From contig CAXKWD010000009.1 of NCBI GenBank assembly GCA_964059195.1, positions 84,851,432 through 84,915,431 of the forward strand: a DNA stretch of 64,000 bases, read 5' to 3'. Below the pieces are notes generated by a model. The model was given only the letters and a program-made list of their open reading frames with translations. It was not told the origin of the DNA and did no database searches. The position numbers and the translations under genes are program-made. This stretch comes from Ectobius pallidus (lineage: Eukaryota; Arthropoda; Insecta; Blattodea; Ectobiidae). Positions within the stretch are counted from its first letter, which is position 1. Each line of letters begins with the position of its first letter. Below are positions 38,901 to 53,900 of the stretch, one piece after another.

Positions 38901-41900
38901 TGCGGCTCGGAGGGGCACGGTCAGTAATGGCATAGCATGGCTGGCTAAGCTATTCTGAAGGAGTTCCTCTAATCCAAATATTTTTTGTTTATATATTTTT
39001 AAGATTCTTTATTTTATTTGTAAAATTTGTTTTTTGATAATAGCATTTTTGGGTTCAAGGGACCTCAAAACATGTATTTATATTGAAAATATATCTTCAG
39101 ATTTTGTTGTCGAACACAATATTACTTTGATAAAGTGAAAATCTCCCCCACCCCTCAACAGAATAGTTTTAAGTGATCTAAACAAAATAGTAAATAGCAC
39201 ATCTTTAAAACTTTGCATGTCGTAACATTGAAACTAATAAATGTGGAAGCTCCAAAATTCAGTTTTAATGTCCCTGGCTTACATATTCACTTCTTATATT
39301 TTTTATTTGCAGGGTATGTTCGATGCATTGTGTCCACCTGAATGGGCACGTCCACGTAAAAGGCTTTGTGTTGTGCTTGTATCAGAAGACACACCTTATC
39401 ATGACGAGCCCCGACAAGCCTTAAGAGAGTTTGCACAAGAGGCTTCCTACAGTGCCGAGAGAGTTCGCTTCACATACATCTTCCAGGAGCGGCAAACTGA
39501 ATTTGTCAATGCTCTAGCAAATGGTAAATTTTTTTTGCAGTACAACCATCCTTTGTATAACATGGGAGTTAGGTTCTGTAATTATGCTGCTTTATTTTGT
39601 TTATTATTATTAAACATTATAAAATCTTACATATTATGTACATGGTTTGAAACCCCCCAGATGAGCTAGGCTCATGGTTAGGTGCTGCAATTGTCACATA
39701 TCTTAATAAGAGAGAACAAAGACATTTAAAAATCCATACAAAAAAAAAGTAAACAATTTTTACAGAAGAAACTTCAATAAGGAGTTCAAAATGACAGAAA
39801 CAGAACTTCACTTTACAAAAATGCTTATGATTATGTTAGTCATTTAGAAATATAAATGTTCCCGCTCCCACGGTAGCTCACAGGCGAAATAGGGACACGG
39901 GGAAACCTCTCCGGTTTGAAGGATGCTACACTAAGTCAAGTTTAAATACATTTATTGAGCCCCTTGAAAGATACAAAGAGCACAATGGACAAAATGATAA
40001 ATAGACCCTTTAAAATACAAGATGGAATTTTGTATCTTGCTTTACAAATAAATTCCTCTTCCTAGCGGTGCCGAAGAAGATGAAATGTTGATGAAGTCAA
40101 GGGGAGACGACTTAATAAGCTCCTTCTGGAAAATAAGGCATGCTTGCCTTATAAGACTGATGAATAGCTCGGAGGACCAGAGCAGAGCAATTTTTATAGT
40201 CGCGCTTGCTCGGACGACTGAGAAAGAATTTCACTATTCTTGAAGTGAATGCGCACTATCAGCAAATTATTTTAAGGTCGACTTGCTGCTTCGACCGAAA
40301 AGAAGAACCTTTAGATGTTGCTTCGACACTGCAACTAAAATTAAGCACTCTGAAATATTCACTTCACAGCAGTACTTACAGTCAATCCTTTTACTTAATG
40401 AGTTACGCATTCAAGTCCATACGGTTTGATCAGGGAAGTAAAAAACTTGGCTTCACACATTTGTAATTAAATCACAAATAAATTACTTTGATGAATGTAC
40501 TAAATTGCGTCTCTGCAATAACTAGGGCTGGGAAACTTCAAATTCCCAGCTCGACAATAAAAACTAGATTCAGAATTCTGAACTGAAAACTAGCCTGGCG
40601 AAAGCTTCGAACGAGAGAATAAGAATGAATAGCAAGAATGACAGACGTCACGACATGTGACGTAAAGCAAGAATCCCATTGGCCAAGAAAAACAATAAAT
40701 AATTAATCTTGGAAATAAATCAATTAAGTTACATTAAAATACTAAAACATAAATAAGAGAATTAATAGCATTACTTCAAAACTGAATTGTTTCTTTAAAA
40801 ACACAAAATTATGAATAAAATATACTAAAAAATAATCAGACTGAAACTTTGGGTTGGAGATTATAACATGACTATCCAAAAAATGAAAGATGCGACAGTC
40901 AAATGTTATTTCTTATGAGAATTGATGGGAGAAAGAACAAACAGATAAGTAAACATATTTAAAATTATATTGAAGACACAACAAGAAAAATAAAACAAAC
41001 GAAGACACAAGCCTGTTGCCATAGCAACACGGCGAATGACCTCGCGAAACCAGCTAATGCCTCAAATCCGGCCAGACACGAATGCTGGACGGAACATATT
41101 GCCCGCGATAATTTCGCTCGTGAAATTATCTAACAGAATGTGACGTCAAGCAAATTCGTGAATGCAAGGATTCGAGGCCAAAACAACTATCAAGTCGCAA
41201 TAAAGTCAAAATCGGTGGAGTGGGATGCGTCCGGCATCAGCACTCTGAATGAAAGCAGGTGTCACTGTCCCTCTTCACTGACAGGCAGAGGAGCCAACTT
41301 GATGAGGGGCCTCTTATAAGTGCCTGAGACAGTGCGCACAGTGACAACTCTGACAAGGCCGTCTGGGCCTGGGTGTACTTGGTGCACCAGACCAAGCACC
41401 CACCTATGAGGAGGTACATTGTCCTCGAGAACCACTACAGGGGTACCCAAAGGAACGTCTGGCAGTACCTTATGCCACCTTGCACGACGCTGTAGCGTGT
41501 GGAGATAATCCACGGACCACTTCTTCCAAATACAAGTGACCATCTGCTGAAGATGGTTCCAACGGGAACGCAGGCTGTACCCACCAGAGAGGTCAGGACT
41601 GGGCACCGACACAATGGGCTTGCCAATAAGAAAGTGGCCGGGAGACAAATATCCAAAGTCATCCACGTCCTCAGATAACGACATCAAAGGACGTGAATTC
41701 AAGAATGACTCAATTTGTGTGAGAACAGTAGACATCTCCTCGTAAGTGTACTTACAGGACGAGGACATCCTCTTCAAGTGGAACTTCAAAGAGCGTACTG
41801 CCGCCTCATGAAGTCCTCCCATGTGTGGAGAGTGAGGAGGCAAGAAACGCCAATGAATGTTCAAATGCGCAGTGGCGTCTTGCACTGCGGAGTGATGTTC

Positions 41901-44900
41901 TGATGACATCAAAAGCCTAGAGAGGTTCTGCAGGTCGGCGTGAGCTCCGACAAAGTTTCTACCATTATCACAAGTGATTGAACTTGGAATTCCACGACGA
42001 CTTGTGAACCTTGACAATGCCGCCAGGAAGGCACGTGAGGTGAGCGAAGTCACTAGCTCAACGTGTACGGCCTTCGTGGACATGCAGACAAAAATAGCAA
42101 CGTAGGCTTTAGTAGTCACTTTGGACCGCGGGCCACCAAACTTGAGAGAGAATGGACCGGCGTAGTCCACACTAGAGTTTGTGAAAGGAGGGAGAGGATT
42201 TACTCTCTCAGGAGGCAGATCAGCCATCTTTTGCTGATAAGCCTGAGCCTCAAAGCGGAAGCAAACACTACAGCGCCTCCGTACACTGCGAACCAGCTTG
42301 CGAATGCAAGGGATCCAATACGACTCTCGCAAGTGTGAGATGACTAGCTGAGGTCCTGCATGACCTAGATGCAAGTGCACATGGAGAACTAACTGCCTGG
42401 TGAAAGCATGCTCTGCAGGAAGTAATATCTGATGCTTGTTGTCAAAAGGTAGGTTGGACCGACTTAGACGTCCACCTACACGCAGGATGTTATCCTGAAT
42501 AAAGGGGCATAGTTGCCGGATCTTACTAGAAGAAGGCAAATCTTGCGAGGAAGACAATGCTTGAATTTCCTTTCTGAAAGCATTCCTTTGAATGATTCTA
42601 ATGCAAGAATGCAAAGCTTCAGTAAGCTCTGACGGCAACAAAGGGCCATTGATAGGTGACTTGAGTTTCAAGTAATTATTAATGAAACGTCGCACATAAG
42701 CCATGACCCTGATTGTTTTCAAGTGTGAAAACTTAGTCAGCCATGGGCTTAAGCTAGAGGTTTCGATGGTGACTAGCGCTGCTATCTTCACCTCTGGGAG
42801 AGACGAAGACTCGAGCTCAGTGGGCAAACTGGGCCACTGAGTGGAGTCGGCAGTAAGCCAAGAAGGGCCTGACCACCACAGAGAGTTGTTAAGTAGGTCA
42901 GAAGGGGTGGCTCCCCTAGAGATGAGATCAGCGGGATTGTCCTTAGATGACACATGCGACCAAGATTCAATGGCAGTGAATTCTTGGACGTCCGCGACTC
43001 TGTTAGCCACGAAAGTCTTCAGTTTAGAAGGTGAATGGTTTAACCAACCAAGTACAACCTTGGAGTCACTCCACAGGTGTACTGAACTTATAGAAAGTTG
43101 CAACGCAGGTAACACCCGGTGAACTAACGTTGCCAACAAGTGAGCTGCCAACAACTCAAGGCGAGGTATAGTCGTTGCCTTCAAAGGGGCAACCCTAGAC
43201 TTGGCACAAAGCAGACAGCTCTTGGCCTTATCGAGGTGATTAGTAGATCGTAGGTACAGACAGGCGCCATAAGCCACCTCGCTAGCATCACAGAAACCGT
43301 GCAACTGCACAGATACGAAGTTCTGCTGTAATGCTAGCCGAGGGATAGCGATGCTGGAGATGAACTGAAGTTGGTTGTGAATCTTGCGCCACTTGTCGGC
43401 GACCGCAGAAGGAATGGGCTGGTCCCATGAAGTAGTCTCCTTCCACAAAGATTGGAACAGAATCTTGCAGTAGGACACTATAGGGCATATTAGCCCAAGG
43501 GGATCAAAAATAGAGGCTATACAAGATAGCAATGTCCTTCTGGAACAGGTGGTGAATGGCTTGGAGGGATCGACTGAAGTTTCGATCCTGAGCATATCGT
43601 CAGAAGGTTGCCATATGAGGCCTAGCGCCTTTATGGAGGAGGTGTCAGAGTCACCAAAGGTTCTGTGGTCGAGAGACTCCCGCAGCTCAGGAGGAACGTC
43701 TTGGAGCAGTTCCACAGAATTGGAACTCCACTTACGAGGATTAAATCCACCTAGGGGGAGAAGCTCTCTCAGCTGAGAGACAATAACCTTGGCCTCAGAC
43801 AGCGTATCAGCTGTGGCCACTATGTCATCGACATAGATGGAATTGTTTATGATGGAGGCTGCTACAGGAAACTTGCTTCCCTCGTCGATGGCTAGCTGTT
43901 TAAGAGCTCTGGTTGCCAGGAAGGAGGCAGAAGCAGTGCCATAAGTGACCGTGGTTAGGTCAAACAGCTGAATAGGGTCTGACACAGAAGTTCTCCAGTA
44001 AATCTGCTGGAGAGGTTGGTGGTCGGGATGGACTAAGACCTGTCTATACATCTTCTCGATGTCCGCTGTGAACGCCACTGGATTGAACCTAAAGCGTAGG
44101 AGGATCGAGAAGAGGTCAGGCTGCACCACCGGACCTACCGCAAGAATGTCATTGAGTGACTTCCCGTTAGAAGACTTCGCCGAAGCATCAAAAACTACCC
44201 TGAGTTTAGTCGTGGTGCTGGAAGGCTTCAAAACGGGATGGTGCGGGATAATATACTCATATTTCCCGAGTGAACTCCGAGAGGCAGGCTTCATGTGACC
44301 CAATTTCAGATAGTCATCCATGAACCTGTTATATTCCTCTCGAAGGGTTTCATTTAAAGACAGTCTTTTTTCTAATGAGAAGAATCTCTTCTGGGCTTGT
44401 AGCACTGTGCTCCCCAGGGATTCTGGAGCTGATACAAAGGGCAACTTTACAATGTATCGCCCATCGGAGTCACGCTGAGTATTGGCAGCAAAATGCTGTT
44501 CACAAACTGACTCGTCAGGGAAGGGGGCTGAGTTAGACACTCGTTCTAACTCCCAGAACCGGGAAAGCTGGTTACTCACTAACTGGTCAGCAGTTAGGAA
44601 GGCTGAGTAATTAGAAGACATAGCCTCCGAGCATTCAGGCTCATTTGGGCTTGCTTCAAGACAACGCTTAGCCGTGGATCGGCGTCGATGACCATTGGAA
44701 GTATGGCAACGCTGTGAAGGGAAAGGCGCAGAGGGCAGTTTCCCGGCGAAGTACCAACCAAGGTGCGAGTTCTGAATCGTAGGTAACTCACCGGTGGAAA
44801 TTTGCCCTGGACACACCACTTGGGCGCAAATCTCCACTCCAAGAAGTAGATCGACACACTTAGGACGACTAAAAAATGGGTCAGCCAAGGGAAGATTCGG

Positions 44901-47900
44901 AGGAATGTTCCAATCTTTGGTCTCAATGAAAGAGTTCGGGAACCTTTTCTCCGAAATCTCCGGAACGACAATGGCCTGTGCATTGTAGCGCCATGAAGTC
45001 ACTCGCGACTGAATCGCGATGCTGGTTAGCTTATGTGTGCTAACATTAGTGGACAAAATTCCCGCTAGCGTAGTCCGCTGCGCATGAGGAGCTAGTCCAA
45101 GACGCCTAAACAGCCTGTTGCTAATAAGATTGCAGTCTGAACCGCTATCCAGGAGGGCTGTGGCCTCAACAGGCGAGCCGTCTGAGTCCAGGATGCGGAC
45201 AGTAGCAGTAGGAAGCAAGCAGCGCTGCTGGGTCTGACTAGAAGCCATAACACCTGCAGTGTTGGCAGCCTGGTGACTATCGCTAGTCGGGTCGTGGAGG
45301 AATGTGCTATGTCTCCCAGCACATCTCCTGCACTGAAAAGTCCTACAATTGTTGGCATGCCCTTGACTAAACAGGCATACGCGACACAGTTTGCGGTCTC
45401 TAACAAACTGGTCTCTTTGAGCGAAAGTCATGCTCCTGAAGTCGCTGCATGAAAACAGGTCATGCACAGCAGTACGACAACAGAGACATTTAGGCCTCGA
45501 AGAAGAAGACTTTGACTTGGAAGGAGCCGGAGAGCTCGGAACTGACTTAGCAGCCTGACCTTTCGTGGCAGCATCAGTCATCTGCAGTATGCGAACTCGG
45601 CTTTCCAAGAAGACAAATAACTCCTTGAGAGTAGGGAGCTTCCCTATTTTGACAGATGACTCCCATTCTCTGATGAGGTTCATCGGAAGCTTGTCGATGA
45701 TAATTCTGGTAATAATCAGATCTGACAACTCCACTTCTGTATTAAGGGAATTAAGTGCATGTACCGTACTTATAAAATGATCCAGGTATTTCTGCAGGGA
45801 TTCTGCAGAATACCTCTCAATCTGAGGGGGAGAGAAGAGATTGTCCAGATGGGTGTTGGCGATTAGCCGGTCGTTATCAAACCTATCAATCAAAGTCTGC
45901 CACGCCACCTGGAAAGTCGCAGCAGAGACAGGAATATTCTGAATGACCGTACTAACCTCTGATGACAGGCAAGACTTCAAGTACTGATACTTGTCCATGT
46001 CCGAAATGTGCCTGTGTTGAATTACCAACGACGAGAAAGTGTCACGAAACTCGATCCACTCAGAGGGGTTCCCATTGAACTGAGGAAGACGGATTTCGGG
46101 GAGTTTCGGTAACAACGGCGTGACAGGGTCGAGCGAGGAGCGCTGACTGGCAGTCTGCGCCTGCTCGGGTTCATATAGCTGTTTCTTTTCAGCTATCATG
46201 GAGTCAAAGAAACTGATGACTTTATAATAATCAGATTCCACTGCGTGAAAGTCGAATTCATGATCCTGGTAGGCCTCGTCAATGGCCACCTGAGCATAAT
46301 CTGACTTATAGGCCTTGAAGATCTCTACAAATTCAGAGCGGCGAATGCGCGCCTCATGAAGCGTAGTGAGATCTTCGATTTCGTACTCTCGCATAATCTG
46401 CATTTGACGCAGAAATTGCGATTGCAAGTACTCGAAGCGTCTTATTTTAGCCTTTTGGGCAGCTTCGGCCTGGGCGTGGGCTTCGGCTCTCTTAGCCTCA
46501 GCTTCCTCACGGGCCAGGGCGAGCTGGGCCTGGGCTTGCCTTTCTGCAAGGGCCTGCTGGGCCAGGGCCTCCGCTCTCTTAGCTTCGGCTTCCTCACGGG
46601 CCAGGGCGAGCTGGGCCTGAGCCTGCCTTTCTGCAAGGGCCTGCTGGGCCAGGGCCTCCGCTCTCTTAGCTTCGGCTTCCTCACGGGCCAGGGCGAGCTG
46701 GGCCTGAGCCTGCCTTTCTGCAAGGGCCTGCTGGGCCAGGACCTCCTTGTCAGATAAGGCCTGAAGAAATTTACACAACTGAGAGTTGCCTCTGGAAATG
46801 ACGGCGTCGACTTCTGCCCTATAGGCTTCTTCAGCATCAGAATAATCCACACCGTCGATTTCAGTCTGCACATGGTCGAACTTAGCTGCAAGTTCGTCTA
46901 ACTTAGACTCATACTTTTTGAGTTCAGGATATGTGACATCCTCAATGGCTAAATTACTAATGACATTAACCTGCCGCGTAATCTGGGCCTTAATGGGAAC
47001 TCGCTTGGCTTTAAGAGCCGTCAAACCGTCTGGACTCGACATAGCGACTTGCTTATACAAATGTCTGAATTAAATAGGTTGCCCGCCTAGAGCCGGTGCA
47101 ACAATGACAAATTAAGGTTTGTTTATAAGAATGGAGTGAGTTGCCCGCATAGGAGCATACGAGTAGACAAAGAAATAGTGTGTAGCTGTACAGGTGTAAG
47201 TACACAAATGTAAATGTTTACACTTTACAAGAAAGTACCAAAAACTTAATTGAAATCTGTCAGAGACCTCCCTCAAACGCAATGCGGAGGAGAACCACAG
47301 ATACTTATAGCAACTGACTTTAAACTACTTATTACTGATGGCTACTGATGGTAGCGTCTCACACCGGCGGCAAACTATACCGGGAGAACAAGATTGATAT
47401 ATAAGAATGACTAGAATTGTGGCTAATCACTGAGGTCTCTGTAATAAGTGACCAAGACAAATTCAAACTGTTAATTGAATAGTTACTCTACGTTAATTAT
47501 AGGTCACTAACTATCAATGCATCTTCAACCATAGGCCTCTGGGTCATATCCAGGCCCGGAGGAACCACAAAGAGATGTTCCCGCTCCCACGGTAGCTCAC
47601 AGGCGAAATAGGGACACGGGGAAACCTCTCCGGTTTGAAGGATGCTACACTAAGTCAAGTTTAAATACATTTATTGAGCCCCTTGAAAGATACAAAGAGC
47701 ACAATGGACAAAATGATAAATAGACCCTTTAAAATACAAGATGGAATTTTGTATCTTGCTTTACAAATAAATTCCTCTTCCTAGCGGTGCCGAAGAAGAT
47801 GAAATGTTGATGAAGTCAAGGGGAGACGACTTAATAAGCTCCTTCTGGAAAATAAGGCATGCTTGCCTTATAAGACTGATGAATAGCTCGGAGGACCAGA

Positions 47901-50900
47901 GCAGAGCAATTTTTATAGTCGCGCTTGCTCGGACGACTGAGAAAGAATTTCACTATTCTTGAAGTGAATGCGCACTATCAGCAAATTATTTTAAGGTCGA
48001 CTTGCTGCTTCGACCGAAAAGAAGAACCTTTAGATGTTGCTTCGACACTGCAACTAAAATTAAGCACTCTGAAATATTCACTTCACAGCAGTACTTACAG
48101 TCAATCCTTTTACTTAATGAGTTACGCATTCAAGTCCATACGGTTTGATCAGGGAAGTAAAAAACTTGGCTTCACACATTTGTAATTAAATCACAAATAA
48201 ATTACTTTGATGAATGTACTAAATTGCGTCTCTGCAATAACTAGGGCTGGGAAACTTCAAATTCCCAGCTCGACAATAAAAACTAGATTCAGAATTCTGA
48301 ACTGAAAACTAGCCTGGCGAAAGCTTCGAACGAGAGAATAAGAATGAATAGCAAGAATGACAGACGTCACGACATGTGACGTAAAGCAAGAATCCCATTG
48401 GCCAAGAAAAACAATAAATAATTAATCTTGGAAATAAATCAATTAAGTTACATTAAAATACTAAAACATAAATAAGAGAATTAATAGCATTACTTCAAAA
48501 CTGAATTGTTTCTTTAAAAACACAAAATTATGAATAAAATATACTAAAAAATAATCAGACTGAAACTTTGGGTTGGAGATTATAACATGACTATCCAAAA
48601 AATGAAAGATGCGACAGTCAAATGTTATTTCTTATGAGAATTGATGGGAGAAAGAACAAACAGATAAGTAAACATATTTAAAATTATATTGAAGACACAA
48701 CAAGAAAAATAAAACAAACGAAGACACAAGCCTGTTGCCATAGCAACACGGCGAATGACCTCGCGAAACCAGCTAATGCCTCAAATCCGGCCAGACACGA
48801 ATGCTGGACGGAACAATAAATATGTGGATTAAATTAAGGCGAAACAATTGAAAAGGAAGAAAAAAAAATTAAGATTTGATTATTGATGTGGTTTAAATTA
48901 AGGCAAAACAATTGAAAGGAAAAAAATTAAGATTTGATTATTGATATTGTATAGTTTTCAATTTTTATCTTGAATTGGGTGACACTATATTTTATAAAAA
49001 TCAGGATTTATGGCAGTAAGAGTATTATAAGTTTCAAACCAAAACTGACCATGTAATTGCCCATTAGTAGTCCTGCAATTTGTTACTGCAAAACAAAGCA
49101 TGTTGTTTCTTCTTGTATTTTGACAGTATTGAAGGAAATAAATTTTGATCAGTTTTATCCGTTTATACTTCTTGCTCTTTCGCAAGTTGATTGTTCAAAT
49201 GAAAGAACTCACTTGATCTTGCTGTGACACATGGAACAGCTTAACTCATGGAACACTACATGACTAATGGAAATAAATTGATATTACTAATTAATTTGAT
49301 TTTTTGTCTACCATGAAGAATTTATATTTATAAAATTTGCATAATACTTAATAGCTTATACAATAATTTGTCATTTGTATCTGCTTAAAGTAAATTTAAT
49401 AAACATCAGACTCATTTCTGAAAAAAGTACGATGAAACTTACACAGAGTGAGATATAATAACATTTGTGAAATAATGAAAGTTGACTAACACACTTAAGT
49501 ACTCCACATACCAAGATACCAGATACCAGAACATGTTTCACAGGCCTTCATCTGCATCTTCAGCTACTTGCCAACTTTTTAAACATGTTCTGCCAGAAAC
49601 TTGGTAAGTGGACTACTCAGGTGTCAACAATCCTTATTTTGCAATTATCAGATTCATCATGAAACTAAAGTTGATAACACTGGTAGGCCTACTATAAAGT
49701 GCAAATTTTATTTTAGTGTATTGTGTTAAAGTTTTTAAAACTTACTAAAAATTAATTTATTATATTTGTAGGAGAAGGAAGTCCGGCAGAACCAGTGTTA
49801 CATGTAGTGATAATATGGCGCCGAGATGCTAATCACATAAAGTATGAATGGCTGCCACACACTTGGAATGGAGCTAAGAGTCAAGAGTTGAACGAAACGA
49901 AAGAAAGATTAGAATCGACTATTCAGAGATTGTTGCATGCTTCTGAAGCATTGTCATGTGAAGCTATTATAAAGGTAAGAAGATACAGGAAAATATAATT
50001 GTATGCTATATATATATATATACAGTGAGTCCCACGCAAGAGTTGGCCAATGATGCAGGTTTCCGCATCCAACTCCCAAGCAAACAGGTGATATATCTAC
50101 GCAAATAAAGCCGCGATTGGTGTAATGATTAAGGTTTTCACATTTACAGTTGGGTTACCGATTTAAGCGTCCCAGGCCTATGTAAGCTCAAAATGTTCCA
50201 TGTTCCCACTCTATTGTTCCTACGATTTTTGGATTCCCTCAATGTAGTCCCTACCCGGAGATCCGAACGAGGGACTATTTTACCTCCAGAAAATTTTACA
50301 CTGATAGGATCCATAAATCAGGCAGCGTTACTTAACAATATTTTTTTACGGGAGAGGTTGTTAACCTCAGGCCAAACCCCCAACCTGGAGGATCACCTCA
50401 TGTCGTCTGTCCGCAACTGCTTATTCAATATATTTGCAGCTACCCTCCATATCTGGAGGCCGTATCCTTTATAACTGACACATGTATGACCCTTAAAAGT
50501 GGGAGTGTTAAAATGAGGTTTACTCTGTTAATTAAGGGAGATGGTTGGCATTTAAACATTTTAGACTTCACTTCAGTTGACCAGCAGTTGAAAATGCAGG
50601 CAAAACCCATGAAACGTACGTTCTGCAAAAATATAAGTAAAAGTGAAGTCTAAAGTGTTTAAATGTCAACCATCTCCCTTTATTTACATAATATATGCTT
50701 CACTGTATAAAAGTTCCGTTATTTTATGGTAATTTGAGGTTTACTCTACTCAACAACACTTACATCATATTCTAATTTCTAATTCTCTGTGTTCATTTAT
50801 AGGACCTTATAGATGAGCATGCACAAGGTATTATGTCCAAGATCCTCACCAAACTGCTTCAGACTGCTGATTTCTTCAAGGATAATATTACGAAGGACCA

Positions 50901-53900
50901 ACTACTACCTCTTCTTTCAGTAGTGGCTACCATTATTTTCATTGTTGCTGGGGGCTACATCCTGTCATACATTGTGTAAGTTTTGTGATTCATGTCAACT
51001 GTGAACTTTTTTTTTTTTTTCCTCACATTATCTAGACTTTCCAAAAACTTTTTTAAACTGTCATCTTTATATGGATTTGCAAAATTTTCAACATTTCAAG
51101 TACACATTTGTTATAGTTATAAACCACTATAGAACTGTATTTTTAACATTTTATACAGTTTCATCTTGATTTAATGGACCTCAGATTAGCATACTTTTCA
51201 GTTTTGCATACATATTTTAAATCCCCACTTAAATCCCATACATTATAAAACAAAGATATTTCATTTTTACATTTCCATTTTCTTATGATTATTTCATTAT
51301 TACAAACTAAGCATGTAAGCATCAAAAACTAATAATTGGCTTTTACATCTTTATTTCATTCATAAATGTTTATTAAGTATATAATTATGTATTACTGTAT
51401 TTAAATATTTTTAGATTGTTTTGGTAAGAACAATCAGTTGTTCAATCGCATCTACTTCAAAAGTATAGTTATTGACAGTAGCAATGATCGATAATAAAAA
51501 TTTGTGAACATCTCAGAATGAAAGTGTAAAAGGAATTACTGTATATGCTTAGCTTTCTTTATTTTATTAATATCTTATTTTTCTTGAAGAGGTACATTTA
51601 GGCAGTTCTGTCTTCAAAATTTAAATACCTAGTTTTAAAAAAAAAAAAACATTTTTATTAGAGTCGGGCAGGGGAATTTAAATTGCAAGTGGCAGAGGGT
51701 TAATATTAACTGGTTAATTTTAATAATTTAATTTTTTTGATAAGCTATAATTCATGATCAATTAAAGTTATGAGTCCGAGTTAGTTGGAAGCCTGGAAGA
51801 TTTTAACAATCAGTTAATCCTGTTTTCAATTAATCATGTCATTATCAGAAGATATTGTTCTTTTGTTTCATAAAATGTTTGTATTAAATCAGTTCTAATT
51901 ATTTACTGTAATGTAAATGTACCATGTACCATAACCGTTCAGAGATAGTAAGGTGCTTATCAATTCTCAAAAGATAACATTACGTCTAAATTTAACTATT
52001 TTTTCAATTATAAGTTTCAAATATCATTAGCACTAAGCTGGTTGTTTTTCTTTATTTCAGTCGAATGGAAGAAGAAAATATTAAAAAACAACAGTATTCA
52101 AATGGTCAGAATATAAATGTTGATAACATGAATAATATGACCTCTGAGGATGTGGGACAAGGTGGACCATTCATGTGCAACAACAATAAGAAGAAAGCCT
52201 CAATGCCTCAGCTCCGCCTCCTTCACGAACTCAGGGCTGAAACATACAATGGCATGGTTCGAATGCTTAAGCCTGGTTGCCGAACTATTGTTGTTTTGGT
52301 TGATGCACAATCAAAGAACAAGTTACTGTCTGATTTTCATAGGATTGTATGGCCATATCGAAAGTAAGTATTGACACAATCTTATACTGCTAGTATCTTT
52401 ATGCCTTATATATGTGTGTGTGTGTGTGTGTGTGCGTGCGTGTGTGTGTGTGTGTGCGTGTGTGTTTTTTTTATTTTTATTTTTATTTTTATATATAGTA
52501 AGTTCTGCACTACCTAAATAACTTTTGAAGCATGTTCAGTGACATGAAACTTGTTACGTCGAAACCTACCTTCAAATTTTGCACATTTTCAGGTCTTTAT
52601 TGCATATAAACACATATCAAAAATTAGCTGCTCATATAAACTTTTAGAGGATGAAAATTAATTGCGAATCTTGTAAATTTGAAATGTTGAGTAGTCTCTA
52701 CAGCTGTCGGCCTTCCCTATCTAGAGCACACTTTGCATCGGCTGTCACTGTATTCTCAAATCTCGCGTCATTTTATTTTTAAAGACACTCAAGACATAGG
52801 ACATCATGCATATATGATTGTTGTTATATTATTATTATTATATAATAATTAATATGATGGCATGTGTTCAACAGAACAAGAAAATATCTGCTACTCAAAA
52901 AGGTAAACGGGCAAAATAACTACAGTTAGTTATAAAAGACTGTTGGCTACCACAATGGAACAGAACGCGTGGTGGAAAAAACTGTTCTTTTTGTGAAACT
53001 GTTTCAACTGTTACTGCTTCTCAAACAAAACAGTTTGAAAATAACCTGCTACCTGCTATTCTGATGCGGCGGAAGAAACTGTTGTGCCACCATAGTGTTA
53101 TTTTTCTATCACTGTGCTAAGACAAGGCCAGAAGAAGCAGCTAAAAAAAAAAAAAGTGATTGCTGCATGAAGCGGTTACGAAGTTGCAAGAAATTCCCAT
53201 AAGGACCCAGACAATCTACTTGCCAGGAAGCAACTACCCCCCCAAAAAAAATAACAGTGAATTCTGCAGAAAGCAGAAAGCTGTAAAGAAACACAGTGAT
53301 TGCTGCATGAAGCAGTTACAAAATAACAGTTTCAGGGGCAGAAGCACTGACTGGAGTTGGTTGGTGTGAAGCAGTTATTTTGTGAAACAGTTTTAAAATA
53401 ACAGTTCTGTTATTTTTGTTCCATGCATTGTGCATGCATGAGTCATGTGGTACTTATATCGGTTCATAGGGGAAAATGAACAAAATACCAAAACTAGGTT
53501 TTGTTTCGGGGATTATGGTGTATGTGGTTTTATTTACGAAATTCGCATTATTTCGTGGCTTACATTTGCCTGCAAATGGTACCTAACATCTTAATATTAA
53601 TATAATCTTGACTTCAGAAAAATAATTTCGTTTTGTCGCTAATCAACAAAACCAAACACCTCTACGTATGGAACATAACAAACATGTTTTCATCCACTTA
53701 CAGTTTGTATGAGAAGCTAATTTTTTAAATGTGTCTTTCTGTAATGAAGACCTATCGACATGCAAAATTTGAGGGTAGGTTTCAACATGACAACCCGTAC
53801 GGTTCCCTTGTGACATCATATACTGTAGTCCAAAGCAGAGTACTTCCCTGCGGGGTGCACTGCTGATTAGAGGGGCAAGAGGCGATATATTGCTCCGGTG

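Larger units (their letters stand above)
39857..48815 (-). mobile_element. Full-length BEL/Pao LTR retrotransposon, antisense in Dnajc16 intron 7
   Basis: 8959 bp, bounded by TGTTCC...GGAACA LTRs (39857-41096 and 47576-48815, each 1240 bp). The 5-bp target duplication ATAAA is exact (39852-39856 and 48816-48820). Five bases is the usual BEL/Pao duplication. The element reads on the minus strand: 5' LTR 47576-48815, leader, one long Gag-Pol frame, 3' LTR 39857-41096. The two LTRs appear identical by eye over their whole length and the frame has no stop, so insertion is recent. There is no envelope gene. Confidence 0.95.
47576..48815 (-). repeat. 5' LTR of the BEL/Pao element
   Basis: 1240 bp. 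Using the TATA box (47911-47917) and AATAAA (47670-47675) on the minus strand, the parts can be estimated as U3 about 930 bp, R about 235 bp and U5 about 75 bp. Confidence 0.95.

Noticed and set aside
40206..40466. 86-codon open frame in the 3' LTR (and its twin at 47925-48185)
   Set aside because: Both copies lie inside LTRs opposite to the element's coding strand; identical because the LTRs are. No recognisable product.
46356..46891. Long frames on both strands opposite or beside the Gag repeats
   Set aside because: Shadows of the repetitive Gag coding sequence.
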